From Roseivirga sp. 4D4 (GTDB lineage: Bacteria; Bacteroidota; Bacteroidia; Cytophagales; Cyclobacteriaceae), in assembly GCF_001747095.1 (NCBI RefSeq), contig NZ_MDGP01000001.1, positions 2,959,001 through 3,023,000 of the forward strand: a DNA stretch of 64,000 nucleotides, in the 5' to 3' direction. Below are positions 44,087 to 52,944 of this stretch, one piece after another. Made by a program: the position numbers and the translations under genes. The notes under the pieces are model-generated. The model did no database searches and had not been told where the DNA came from. It worked only from the letters and a program-made list of their open reading frames with translations. The stretch's first letter is position 1. Each line of letters starts with the position of its first letter.

Positions 44087-46492
44087 ATGAACAAGATATT
44101 CTTCAAAACGGCTTTTAGAAACCTGCTCAGAAATAGAGCGAATACTGGAATCAATCTCCTAAGTCTAACCATTGGTATGACTGTGAGTATAGTGATCTTC
44201 ACCTTGATCAAGTACCAGTATACTTTTGACCACTTCCACACAAATGCTGATCGTGTCTATCGTGTCAACTTTGTTGAAAAAACACAATGGGGTGCTAACT
44301 ATGGTAGCCAAACTCCAGAGCCTCTTCATAAGGTGCTAAGAACAGATTACCCTCAAATTGAAGCAGTTTCTCGTACCATCGGCCCAATTGAAACAAGAGT
44401 TTTCATAGGAGAAGAAAAGTTCGATGAAAGCAAGGCACTATTTGTTGACGAGAATTATTTCCAAATGTTCGACCAAAAGTGGCTTAGAGGTAATCCTGAA
44501 GAAGCATTTTCTGATCCCCAAGCTGTTGTACTGACGGAAAGTACAGCCAAAAGATACTTTGGAAATGAAGACCCAATGGGTCAAACGATAGATTTTGCAA
44601 GAAGAGCTCAGGGTGTTATTAGAGGTATTGTTGCCGATCCAAGATTGAATACTAACCTTCCCTATACCATGCTGGCGAATGTGGCCATGATGCCTAAGGT
44701 GCAGGAGTTTTATGTTAGAAATACCTGGAGTATTACGAGCATGGGTACCACATGGGTATTACTGCCGGAAAATGTTGATCCAGTAAATTTAGCGAGTCAA
44801 TTCAATGCTATCGTGGTGAACAACCTGGGTGAAGAAGCAGCCGAAACAATTTCCTTCGAACTGGGTGGATTGAAGTCCCTGCACACAGACGATCGGTATA
44901 GCGGACTCAACTATACCATCCCTAATGACACCATTTATGGTTTGCTTATCATAGCATTCATTGTTTTAGCAACTTGTACCATCAACTTTGTAAACCTATC
45001 TACCGCTCAGGTTCTCAAAAGAAGCCAAGAGGTAGGCATTAAGAAAATTATCGGCTGCGCCAAAAGTCAATTGGCTAACCAGTTCTTTCTGGAGCTGTCG
45101 ATAGTCACGTTGACCGCTACCTTCTTCTCGATCTGGATTGCTGAAGTCCTATTGAATGAAATTAATGGAGCGATGTCTGCCATTAGCATTGACTTGAAAT
45201 TGGAAATGGCGTCTATCATTTTCGCTATTGGCCTTGGTGTTATACTTACATTTCTGGCAGGTCTGTACCCAGTAGGAATGCTTGTCAACTTCAAACCACT
45301 TGAAGTTATCAGAAGTAAGTTCACACAAGTAAGAGGTCGCAAGGCGGTTGTCCGCAATACACTTTTGACTGTTCAGTTTGTGGTAGCGCAAATACTCGTC
45401 ATTTCTGTTTTGATATTCAATAGCCAATTTTCATACATCAAGAATAAGGATTTGGGCTACGACACTGAGGATATCATTGGCTTAGGCAACTTTGTTCCGG
45501 GCGGATATAGAGTAGACCCCGCACTCATCAATAGTGCAAAGAGCCAATTAATGGAAAGTCCGTTTATTGAAAACGTGACCTTCGGAACAGGTGGTCCCAA
45601 TGCGATTAACCCATGGAACACGACACTAGTCGATCCTGAAAGCACGGAAAGGATTGAAGTAAACTGCGACTTCAAACATGTTGATATCAACTATGCCGAA
45701 CTCTTCAACCTTAAAGTAATTGCTGGCTCTTGGTTCTCTCCGGCAAATTACCAAACTGAGAATAGAGAGATTGTGGTAACAGAACTAGCACTTCAAAAAC
45801 TTGGATGGGACGATCCTCAAGAGGCCGTTGGCCGAAGAGTCAATATCAATGGTTATTCTGATAATGCTACTATAGTTGGTGTACTAGCCGACTTCCATAC
45901 CGATAACCTACGAAACGAAATTAAGCCTTCTGTTTTCGAAGGAGACTATGCTGGCTACAATCAGACTTTTGTTAAGGTGAAAGAGGGTTATTATTCAGAG
46001 GTTGCCCAACATATAGATAAGGTATCTTCTTCTATGAACCCAGACTTTGTAGCTGACTACAAGAGCTTCACCGATGAAATAGCGATTGACTACGAAATTG
46101 ACAGAACGCTTTTTGGCTTCATCAATGCTACGGCCATCCTGGCCATTGCCATAGGCTGCCTTGGCCTATACAGTCTAATCGCTTTCGTGGTACAACAAAA
46201 AACCAAGGAGCTTGGTATTCGCAAAGTTGTTGGTGCGAATACTAACAGCCTTGTACTCTTACTATCGAGCAAATACATCTGGTTAATAGCCATTGCTACA
46301 GTGATTGCAGTACCCTTTGGGTTCTATGGTACGAGAGAATGGCTCAATTCATTCGTTTATCAAGTGGAAGTGAGTCCGCTTGTCTTTGTAGGCGCATTCT
46401 TATTGACAATTCTGATTGCACTCCTATCGATTGGCTACCGAGCTTTCAAAGCTGCAACTACCAACCCAGTAAAAGCGCTTCGTTACGAGTAA
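44087..46492 (+). CDS. FtsX/MacB-type ABC transporter permease
   Basis: The 801-aa protein is built like the paired-FtsX permeases common in Bacteroidota: an N-terminal TM (NTGINLLSLTIGMTVSIVI), a large periplasmic domain, three TM segments at about 280-400, a second TM and periplasmic unit from about 425, and a final three TM segments at about 680-790. LGIRKVVGA near 705 is a typical FtsX phrase. No ATPase gene is near, so it must use a separate subunit or be a mechanotransmission-type permease that couples an envelope signal. It is just after the serine hydrolase. Confidence 0.93.
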   Translation: MNKIFFKTAFRNLLRNRANTGINLLSLTIGMTVSIVIFTLIKYQYTFDHFHTNADRVYRVNFVEKTQWGANYGSQTPEPLHKVLRTDYPQIEAVSRTIGPIETRVFIGEEKFDESKALFVDENYFQMFDQKWLRGNPEEAFSDPQAVVLTESTAKRYFGNEDPMGQTIDFARRAQGVIRGIVADPRLNTNLPYTMLANVAMMPKVQEFYVRNTWSITSMGTTWVLLPENVDPVNLASQFNAIVVNNLGEEAAETISFELGGLKSLHTDDRYSGLNYTIPNDTIYGLLIIAFIVLATCTINFVNLSTAQVLKRSQEVGIKKIIGCAKSQLANQFFLELSIVTLTATFFSIWIAEVLLNEINGAMSAISIDLKLEMASIIFAIGLGVILTFLAGLYPVGMLVNFKPLEVIRSKFTQVRGRKAVVRNTLLTVQFVVAQILVISVLIFNSQFSYIKNKDLGYDTEDIIGLGNFVPGGYRVDPALINSAKSQLMESPFIENVTFGTGGPNAINPWNTTLVDPESTERIEVNCDFKHVDINYAELFNLKVIAGSWFSPANYQTENREIVVTELALQKLGWDDPQEAVGRRVNINGYSDNATIVGVLADFHTDNLRNEIKPSVFEGDYAGYNQTFVKVKEGYYSEVAQHIDKVSSSMNPDFVADYKSFTDEIAIDYEIDRTLFGFINATAILAIAIGCLGLYSLIAFVVQQKTKELGIRKVVGANTNSLVLLLSSKYIWLIAIATVIAVPFGFYGTREWLNSFVYQVEVSPLVFVGAFLLTILIALLSIGYRAFKAATTNPVKALRYE

Positions 46493-46513
46493 AAGTGTTC
46501 TAAAACTAACCAT

Positions 46514-46543
46514 AAGGTGTACGATTATCGTACACCTTTTTTT
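46514..46543 (+). terminator. Strong terminator after the permease gene
   Basis: An 11-bp perfect stem (AAGGTGTACGA at 46514-46524 and TCGTACACCTT at 46528-46538) with a TTA loop is followed by a T-run to 46543. It sits 21 bp after the permease stop and ends its transcript before the next gene. Confidence 0.92.
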
Positions 46544-46598
46544 GTACAAAATCGGTCACTTAATTTTAAATACTTGATTATCAATTACTTAAAAGTTT

Positions 46599-46614
46599 TG
46601 GCACAGGCATTGGA
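46599..46614 (+). promoter_or_regulatory. Sigma-54-like -24/-12 promoter before the acidic exported protein
   Basis: TGGCAC (46599-46604), five bases, then TTGGA (46610-46614) gives GG-N10-GG, with the same spacing as the sigma-54 element at 42970. A start of transcription near 46625 would leave a leader of about 40 nt before the ATG at 46665, which is a natural layout. Confidence 0.45.
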
Positions 46615-46664
46615 TATAAAAGGGCAGGTCAGTAAAAAAGTTAAAAACTCAAAACAACAACAAA

Positions 46665-47054
46665 ATGAAAAGCCCAAACGTCAACACAAAAAACAGCAAC
46701 AGCCCAAAACTCAAAAACTTAAGTGCTATCATCGCGGTCTTGCTTGCAGCGGTCACCTTATTTCAAGCAGGAACGGTCAAGTCAAATGATCTAAATCGCG
46801 AAGTGTCAGTAATGGAAGCTCAGTTAATAGCAGAAATTGAGCAGTTCTTTGACGAAGAAGAAATGGAGATCGAGGAAGAAATCTACATGGAAATGGAAGA
46901 AGAAGCCATCGAAGAGGTAAATGTTTTCGACAACAACGATAACCTAATCGCTTCTGGAAACCCTGCTAATGATAAAGAATTAAGAAAGCTCGTAAATCAG
47001 GCTGATTATTTAAGCAGCTTGGGTAACAACAAATATTACAGACTTTCTAAGTAA
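46665..47054 (+). CDS. Small exported, strongly acidic protein of unknown function
   Basis: The 129-aa protein has an N-terminal part with Asn/Lys, a hydrophobic signal or anchor segment at about 18-38 (LSAIIAVLLAAVTLFQAGTV), then a Glu-rich block at about 60-85 in which runs such as EEEMEIEEEIYMEMEEEAIE dominate. The C-terminal 45 residues end YYRLSK. I recognise no family. The ATG at 46665 is chosen because the frame downstream holds the exported-protein pattern and a sigma-54-like promoter and leader precede it; an alternative overlapping frame from 46517 lacks such features. A strong terminator follows. An envelope-stress or metal-binding role is conceivable but unproven. Confidence 0.75.
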   Translation: MKSPNVNTKNSNSPKLKNLSAIIAVLLAAVTLFQAGTVKSNDLNREVSVMEAQLIAEIEQFFDEEEMEIEEEIYMEMEEEAIEEVNVFDNNDNLIASGNPANDKELRKLVNQADYLSSLGNNKYYRLSK

Positions 47055-47092
47055 GAAAACTATAGTACATAGTTAGGGTTAATTTTGGTTGT

Positions 47093-47124
47093 AAAGCCGG
47101 TCGTCAGATCGGCTTTCGTTTTTT
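47093..47124 (+). terminator. Terminator after the acidic exported protein
   Basis: AAAGCCGGTC (47093-47102) and GATCGGCTTT (47107-47116) form a 10-bp stem with one G-U pair and a GTCA loop, followed by CGTTTTTT. It ends the transcript of the gene that stops at 47054. Confidence 0.88.
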
Positions 47125-47127
47125 ACC

Positions 47128-48414
47128 CTAATCCGAAACTTCGAATAAATCCTGTGAAGGCCACGATTTCACCCTTTTGATTCCTTCTCTAATAGCCCAC
47201 CGGCTGGTCCCCGGAAAGCTTCCCCTCCGTGGCGTAGTATTCGAAATGATCACCCAGGAATAACCATTTAAATCTCTGGTAAGTAAAGCCGAGGTTCCTG
47301 AAAGTGTTCCTGTTCTCCACCAGTGCTGACCTTTAACACTTCTCCAGCCCAGTGGACGATTCACTCCTCCGACTCCATTGACCATTTTGTTGATCAGGTC
47401 AGAACTTAATATGTCCTCATATCTTTTTGAATAGCCATCTACGAGCACCAATACTCGCATTAGATCCACACCATTAGCAAGCCAACCTCCGGCAGGGCCT
47501 AACATCTCTATATCATCGGCACCATAGGGCTTATAAACCTTTTTACCAGAGCCATTGAAAGACAACTGTTCGTTGTCGGCACTATAATCATAGTATTTCA
47601 CCTCATCTTTTACACGGTCCTTTTCAAAACTCCCAGCGATCCGCATTTTATGAATGTCATTAGGTTCTAAAATCTCATCCTGAACCCAGTCTTCGTAATC
47701 ATCGCCTGTCACCTCCTCTATAACCCTTCCCAGCAAACTATAGCCAAAATTAGAGTAGTTAAACCGTGTTCCAGGTCGATAAGGCAAGTGTCTCTTCAGG
47801 ACGAATTTTATCACATCATCAAATTCGATAGGATAACTGACTTTATCCATTTTGTGAATTTTATGAGGAATAAACATAGGGTCTCCATAGGTAATCAAAC
47901 TCCAGCCAGCTGTATGATTCAGCAAATGTTTGACTTTGATTCGATAGACGTTTCTGTTCGAAATATTACTATAGAGTCGCCCTTTTAGGATTCCATTTTC
48001 TCCGAAGACATAATCGTCCAAAGTGATCTTTCCATCATCGACCAATTTCAACACCCCAATGGCAGTGATTAGTTTTGATACCGAACCTATCCTGAAAAGG
48101 TGATGTGGCGCTACCTTCTCTTTCTTTTCCTTATCGGAAAAACCAAAACCTTTGGCATAGACTAGCTTTTCATTTTTGACTATCGCTACTGTAGCACCCG
48201 TAAGCCGAAGACTTCGCATGGCACGATTGACCATCGAATCTATAGGTTCAAAAGTCGGTAAATCAGACATCTCATTAGTAAGTGATATTCTATCTGAAGT
48301 GGCTTCTTTGATGCTTAACTCTTCATTTATGACTTCACCCCTGTCTAAACCGGTAAATGAAACTATGATGACCAAGAAGCATAAGACCGCGATTGGTCTT
48401 GTCCGAACCTGCAT
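47128..48414 (-). CDS. Beta-lactamase-like serine hydrolase
   Basis: The 428-aa protein has an N-terminal hydrophobic segment (IAVLCFLVIIVSFTGLDRG) and the serine beta-lactamase fold: Ser111-V-S-Lys114, Tyr220-S-N222, and an RTG motif in HWWRTGTLSGTSALL near residue 370. The catalytic set is complete. Together with the proteins at 16465 and 42998, this is the third such domain in 32 kb. It lies convergent with the small acidic protein gene. Envelope peptide or ester hydrolysis is likely; the substrate is not known. Confidence 0.9.
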   Translation of the reverse strand: MQVRTRPIAVLCFLVIIVSFTGLDRGEVINEELSIKEATSDRISLTNEMSDLPTFEPIDSMVNRAMRSLRLTGATVAIVKNEKLVYAKGFGFSDKEKKEKVAPHHLFRIGSVSKLITAIGVLKLVDDGKITLDDYVFGENGILKGRLYSNISNRNVYRIKVKHLLNHTAGWSLITYGDPMFIPHKIHKMDKVSYPIEFDDVIKFVLKRHLPYRPGTRFNYSNFGYSLLGRVIEEVTGDDYEDWVQDEILEPNDIHKMRIAGSFEKDRVKDEVKYYDYSADNEQLSFNGSGKKVYKPYGADDIEMLGPAGGWLANGVDLMRVLVLVDGYSKRYEDILSSDLINKMVNGVGGVNRPLGWRSVKGQHWWRTGTLSGTSALLTRDLNGYSWVIISNTTPRRGSFPGTSRWAIREGIKRVKSWPSQDLFEVSD

Positions 48415-48461
48415 TATACGTTGACCTAATTTTGAGATTACAATTATACTAAATACATAAC

Positions 48462-48493
48462 AAAAAGCCGTCCCAGATATTGGGACGGCTTTT
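48462..48493 (-). terminator. Strong bidirectional-type terminator after the DUF547 gene
   Basis: AAAAAGCCGTCCCA (48462-48475) and TGGGACGGCTTTT (48481-48493) form a long perfect stem around a GATAT loop. Read leftward it follows the DUF547 stop at 48517 and ends in a T-run, so it terminates that gene; the A-run also allows rightward use. Confidence 0.92.
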
Positions 48494-48516
48494 GGGGTTT
48501 ATTTACACTCTACTAA

Positions 48517-49290
48517 TTAATTCACATCATTGAGGTTCCAGTCGTAGCTAGTAAAACGAACTTTTGCTTTTTCTTCAATTTGAACGTCTGTGTACTTATT
48601 CAAAAATTGAATCAAGGACTGGCCTTTTTTAAAATCTCCTCCAAACCATGAAAAGATTTTCGACACCTCAACTCGATGTGGTGTGATTTTGTTTCGAGAT
48701 GTATCATTTAAAAATAAACGTGCCTGCTCATCTAGCTGAACGCCCAGTTTTTCAGCCGTATAGGCCTCATTTCTAAGTACAGGGCATGAAATGGAAGCAC
48801 AATTGACAGCAAAGTGAATTCGCGGTTCTTCAAAGTCCTTTCTCAGAATTTTATGCTCAATCCGATCCAGACTAAAATCCTCTCCCCCAATTTGAAACCA
48901 CTCTTTGGTCCATATACTTCGTACCGTTGGGATTGAAAGTGAAGGGTTGAGATCTTTGATACTCTTGACAGGATAGTTGTCCACGATCAATTTCACAGTA
49001 AATGCATTGTATGCATTGATCCAGTAAGCAATCTTTTCATTGTCAGACCAGCTCTCAGCCGGAGGGTTTTCACTCAAATAATCTGCGTATGCATTGAGTT
49101 CTGACTTGTCAGCAATAAAACCCTTGTAGTCAACTAGCCCATTTGGTCGCACGTGCTTGGCCAAAAGCTTGGTCCAATTTTCATGACTCGGGGCATCTGT
49201 GACACTACCTGCAAAAGTATTTTTAGAATTAGAACATCCCAATGCCAGTAAAAGGGCGAGGACTACCAAGCTATTTGTCTTTATTCTCAT
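48517..49290 (-). CDS. DUF547 domain lipoprotein
   Basis: The preferred start is the ATG at 49290 (257 aa), which opens a lipoprotein signal ending LLALGC; the longer frame to 49341 would place 17 residues before it. The mature part is a DUF547 domain: LDRIEHKILRKDFEEPRIHF, then AVNCASISCPVL. The Asn/Cys motif CASISCP is typical of this family, whose function is not established, though a papain-like fold has been proposed. A strong terminator follows. Confidence 0.87.
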   Translation of the reverse strand: MRIKTNSLVVLALLLALGCSNSKNTFAGSVTDAPSHENWTKLLAKHVRPNGLVDYKGFIADKSELNAYADYLSENPPAESWSDNEKIAYWINAYNAFTVKLIVDNYPVKSIKDLNPSLSIPTVRSIWTKEWFQIGGEDFSLDRIEHKILRKDFEEPRIHFAVNCASISCPVLRNEAYTAEKLGVQLDEQARLFLNDTSRNKITPHRVEVSKIFSWFGGDFKKGQSLIQFLNKYTDVQIEEKAKVRFTSYDWNLNDVN

Positions 49291-49385
49291 GGTTTCAATG
49301 TTTGCACCAAGTAAACTTGGGCATAGAAGAAAAAGTTGCAATGCAATGGTGAGCCATGCATTAAAGGTCGGCCAGTTGACTTAAT

Positions 49386-50081
49386 CTAGTTTGGTATTAA
49401 ATCTTGAAACCAATAGGTGACACTATCCGAACTATTTTGTGATAAATTGTATGATTTACCCACTACCTCTCCCTTCTCAAAGGCAATTGGTCTTTTGAAA
49501 ATCGGCCCATCGAAGACGAAGGAGTGAAACTCTCCATTCTCTCCACAAGGATCTACTCCCGATGGCAAGTCGGAAACAAAATCTCTAGTGAGTTCTCTTC
49601 CAACAAAAGATTTATCGAGTTTACTCCCGTCCACAGCCACAACTATTGTTCTAAAACCCAGATTAAGAAACGCTTCGATCAATTCTCGAGTATCTCTTCC
49701 CCAGAGTGGAAAATGGGCTTTTAAACCAACTTCTGCCAATCGGTCTTCACGGTATTTTTTAAGGTCTTCTAAAAAGATATCACCGAAAATTGAAAACTTG
49801 ATTTCATCCTTTATGAAGCCTTCGAGTTTTGCCTTCATCAATTGGTCATATTCGGCCATTGAGGGCTCTTTGGGTAGCTCAAGCAAATCAAGCGGTAGAC
49901 CAATTGACTGGGCCTGCCGCTCAAGCATCTCCAATCGAACACCATGCATAGATATTCGATTTGTGTAAGTGTTTATGCTAGTCAGCAGTTGATTGACTTC
50001 GAATCCTGAGTCTTGAAGGCTAAGGTGCAGCGCCAGCGCACTATCTTTCCCTCCACTCCAATTGAAAACTGCCTTATTCAT
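49386..50081 (-). CDS. DUF71/Dph6-like ATP-binding protein, B12-salvage type
   Basis: The 231-aa protein has the PP-loop motif SGGKDSALALH near the N-terminus and the family block LGFRTIVVAVDGSKL, as in Dph6/COG2102. In archaea and eukaryotes this family amidates diphthine. A bacterial subgroup next to B12 transport genes has been predicted by comparative genomics to act in B12 salvage. Its place as the last gene of the B12 uptake operon, 5 bp after the receptor, fits the B12 branch. The reaction is not known. Confidence 0.88.
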   Translation of the reverse strand: MNKAVFNWSGGKDSALALHLSLQDSGFEVNQLLTSINTYTNRISMHGVRLEMLERQAQSIGLPLDLLELPKEPSMAEYDQLMKAKLEGFIKDEIKFSIFGDIFLEDLKKYREDRLAEVGLKAHFPLWGRDTRELIEAFLNLGFRTIVVAVDGSKLDKSFVGRELTRDFVSDLPSGVDPCGENGEFHSFVFDGPIFKRPIAFEKGEVVGKSYNLSQNSSDSVTYWFQDLIPN

Positions 50082-50086
50082 AAAGA

Positions 50087-51958
50087 CTAAAAGTCATAGC
50101 TTAGTCCAACGGTGTAGTTTCTTCCCATGGTAGTGAAGCCCACAACGCCTACAAACTCCTCATCAAAAATATTATTGATGGCCCCGTATGCCGTAAGTTT
50201 TTTAGATAAGAATTGCTTTCGCAACGCAATGTCAACCAAGCTATAGCTCTCCAACTTATCATCTGAAAAAGGGGATACCCTACGTTCTCCAGTATGATTA
50301 TATCTAATATTGATTGATGAAGCTTCAATAGGAGTGAACAAAAGTCCAACGCCATACTTCTCTTTGGGTATTCTTGAGAACAAAGCGTCATTATTCGTAG
50401 CTAGCTTAGAGTAGTTTGCCGTCAGCGTCACCTTGGTGTTAATATCCCATGTAATGTCGGTTTCGATGCCTTGCACTTCCCTTCTTGAATCCAAATTGAT
50501 ATAACGACCTCCGATAAAGGCGCCATTAGCATCAAAAATTGAAAGAAAATCAATGGCATTGTCTTCATCACGTCTGAATAATGCAAAGTTATAGGTCAGC
50601 CCACTTTTTGTGTATAACGCTGTCCCGAACTCATAGCTATTGGTCTGCTCAGGAGTAAGGTCTTGATTCCCAAAGAAAGGTGAGTTTATCTGAAACAGTG
50701 ATGGCGTATTATATGCATTAGAGATCGACAGGAATGGCTTTATGGAAACATCTCTACTCAAGTCTATCAGCCACGATGGGTTGACGGTTGTTAAGAGTTG
50801 ATTGTCGTAATCACTATGTGTATTTAGTCTCAATCCAAAATGAAAATTCAGGCCCTGATCGCTTTCTAGAACAATAGAGGCATAGGGGTCAACTATCGTA
50901 AAGTCTCCCTCTTGGTTTTCAGTATTGTTCTTAAGCCTTTGAACATTGACTCCAAAAAGAGCTCTTGCGAATTCCGAAATTTCAAACTCATTGGTCTGAT
51001 CGACCTGAAGATTCTCTCCTTCGAAAGTGGATGGGAAAGCGCTTTGGAAAACACGCTCATTGTTTATATAACTAACACTTAAAGCAGACCTGCCATTTTT
51101 GAACTCCAGTTGAGGTCGCGCTCCAATTCTGAATTGTTGGTAGTCTGAAAAAGCATTTAGCTCGTCCGTGAATGAAAAGGCATCGATGTCTGCTTTGAAA
51201 TCATCATAAGCGACTGTGAAATCCATACCGAATCTGTTGTCTCCCTGATAACCTCCTTTGAACAATAGGTTGGTTTTTTCGAAACCGTCATCATCAAAAT
51301 TAGCATTGGGGTCAGTTTGAGCAGCCGCGGTAAACCCATCAAAAGAAGTTCTGTTAAAGGACAAGCCATAGTCGAAACTATTGCTAGTTCCATTCACATT
51401 GGCATTAAGCCCAAACGCTCCAAATGAACCCCCATTTACATCGATAGTCCCTTGAATCAAATCCTTGGCATTATCTCTCAAATTGATACTGATAACTCCA
51501 GCGGCAGCATTACTTCCATAAAGTGCGCTTAGACCTCCTTTCAGTATCTCAATTGATTCCACCTGGTTGGCAGGTAAATATCTCAGATCATAAAACAAAC
51601 TAATACCTGTTGGGTCATTCATCGGAACTCCGTCAATCAAGACAAGCGTATACTTACTTCTAGCTCCTCTAACATAGTATTCGATATTCGTGCCTGGAGT
51701 TCCGAAATTACCATCAGTTTGCACTGCGGGAACTTCATTAAGCAGGTCGGCAACCGTCTTACTAGGAGACTTGTCAATAAATTCTCGCGTTAACTTGTAA
51801 ATTGTCTTTCCAGACTTCTCTATTGGAGTTCTAAAACGGGTCCCGGTTACTACAAATTCACCCAGGTCAGTTGTGTCTTTTCTTTCTTGTGCATATGAAA
51901 GAAAGCCGATGCTCAACAATACGACTAGTATTGTCCCCCTCATTCTAACGTTTGTCAT
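50087..51958 (-). CDS. btuB: TonB-dependent outer-membrane receptor, BtuB-like (cobalamin uptake)
   Basis: The 623-aa protein has a signal peptide ending LSYAQ, a TonB-box-like DLGEFVVTGTR, a plug domain (YVRGARSKYTLVLIDGVPMN, ALYGSNAAAGVISI) and a beta-barrel that ends YTVGLSYDF with a terminal Phe. It is the predicted cobalamin receptor because it lies between btuD and the DUF71 gene in an operon under a cobalamin riboswitch. The assignment to B12 rests on this context. Its start overlaps the btuD stop by 4 bp. Confidence 0.92.
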   Translation of the reverse strand: MTNVRMRGTILVVLLSIGFLSYAQERKDTTDLGEFVVTGTRFRTPIEKSGKTIYKLTREFIDKSPSKTVADLLNEVPAVQTDGNFGTPGTNIEYYVRGARSKYTLVLIDGVPMNDPTGISLFYDLRYLPANQVESIEILKGGLSALYGSNAAAGVISINLRDNAKDLIQGTIDVNGGSFGAFGLNANVNGTSNSFDYGLSFNRTSFDGFTAAAQTDPNANFDDDGFEKTNLLFKGGYQGDNRFGMDFTVAYDDFKADIDAFSFTDELNAFSDYQQFRIGARPQLEFKNGRSALSVSYINNERVFQSAFPSTFEGENLQVDQTNEFEISEFARALFGVNVQRLKNNTENQEGDFTIVDPYASIVLESDQGLNFHFGLRLNTHSDYDNQLLTTVNPSWLIDLSRDVSIKPFLSISNAYNTPSLFQINSPFFGNQDLTPEQTNSYEFGTALYTKSGLTYNFALFRRDEDNAIDFLSIFDANGAFIGGRYINLDSRREVQGIETDITWDINTKVTLTANYSKLATNNDALFSRIPKEKYGVGLLFTPIEASSINIRYNHTGERRVSPFSDDKLESYSLVDIALRKQFLSKKLTAYGAINNIFDEEFVGVVGFTTMGRNYTVGLSYDF

Positions 51959-52944
51959 TTTGTTTTTAAGTAGTTAATAAGTTGTGATAGTGAATTAATT
52001 TTTTCGTCTGTGTCTGAAATTCTCCAAAGTGGATCTTTCCGATTACCAGAAACCTCTATTTGAATGACCTCCTGACTCTTAATTTGACTTCGATAAAGTG
52101 CCTGTTTTGTCCACTTGGCAAGTATTGGATCTCCTGCCACTTCCACCCTGAGACTGGAACTTTCGTCATACTTGCTGAATCGACCTTTTAAATAATCAAA
52201 GGTCAATTCCTCTGAGCCGAAAGCAGATTCCAGTGCACCGCTCAATACGAGTTCTTCGGGTATTCCAGTCTCTACACTTCTTCCGGGCATGACCAACCAC
52301 ATATTGTCGCAGTTTTCGATGGCCATGTCTATCTCATGGGTGGAGATCAAAATAGTCTTACCTGTTTTGTGTGTTAGTTCCTTAAGTAGATGGAATATTT
52401 CGATACGATTAGGAGAGTCCAAGTGAGCAGTCGGTTCATCCAGAATGATAATATCGGTGTCTTGAACTAAGGCTCTCGCTATCATTACCTTTTGCCTTTC
52501 GCCATCGCTAAGCTCACCAACATGACGATCAGCAAAGTGTAGTGTACCTGTAACTTCTAGCGCCCACTGAATGAGTTCTTTGTCTTTATTATTTAGCGCA
52601 CCCATCCAACTGGTGTAAGGAAATCTACCTAATGACACCAAAGCGAAAACAGTCAGGTTACCGGGTGTTACGCGATCGGTCAGGACTAGACTCAAGGTCT
52701 TCGCCATTTCTTTAGGCGTAATCTCAGAAAGTGACCTTTCCTGAATAAGTACCTTACCTGACAATGGCTTTTGTATACCCGTTATGGATCTGATAAGGGT
52801 TGACTTTCCTGAACCGTTAGGTCCTAGTAAACAAGTCAATTCGCCCTTTTTAAGGACGAGATTCAATCCAGATAGAACTTCTTTTTCCTTATAGCCAACT
52901 GCGAGGCTTTGACTTGTCAATATCGCTTTTGAGTCGGTCATCAA
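51955..52944 (-). CDS. btuD: Cobalamin ABC transporter ATPase BtuD, with C-terminal extension
   Basis: The 329-aa protein is an ABC ATPase of the FecE/BtuD group: Walker A GPNGSGKST near residue 42, signature LSDGERQ near 145, and Walker B DIIILDEPTAH. About 70 extra C-terminal residues (LKGRFSKYDESSSLRVEVAG and beyond) form a beta-rich domain not found in the usual 255-270 aa enzymes. It may regulate the ATPase or bind a partner. It overlaps the receptor and permease genes by 4 bp on each side. Confidence 0.94.
   Translation of the reverse strand: MMTDSKAILTSQSLAVGYKEKEVLSGLNLVLKKGELTCLLGPNGSGKSTLIRSITGIQKPLSGKVLIQERSLSEITPKEMAKTLSLVLTDRVTPGNLTVFALVSLGRFPYTSWMGALNNKDKELIQWALEVTGTLHFADRHVGELSDGERQKVMIARALVQDTDIIILDEPTAHLDSPNRIEIFHLLKELTHKTGKTILISTHEIDMAIENCDNMWLVMPGRSVETGIPEELVLSGALESAFGSEELTFDYLKGRFSKYDESSSLRVEVAGDPILAKWTKQALYRSQIKSQEVIQIEVSGNRKDPLWRISDTDEKINSLSQLINYLKTK

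Noticed and set aside
46517..46789. Rightward 90-codon frame overlapping the acidic exported protein
   Set aside because: It starts inside the terminator hairpin and is Lys/Gln-rich without structure; the frame from 46665 has a signal segment and a promoter leader.
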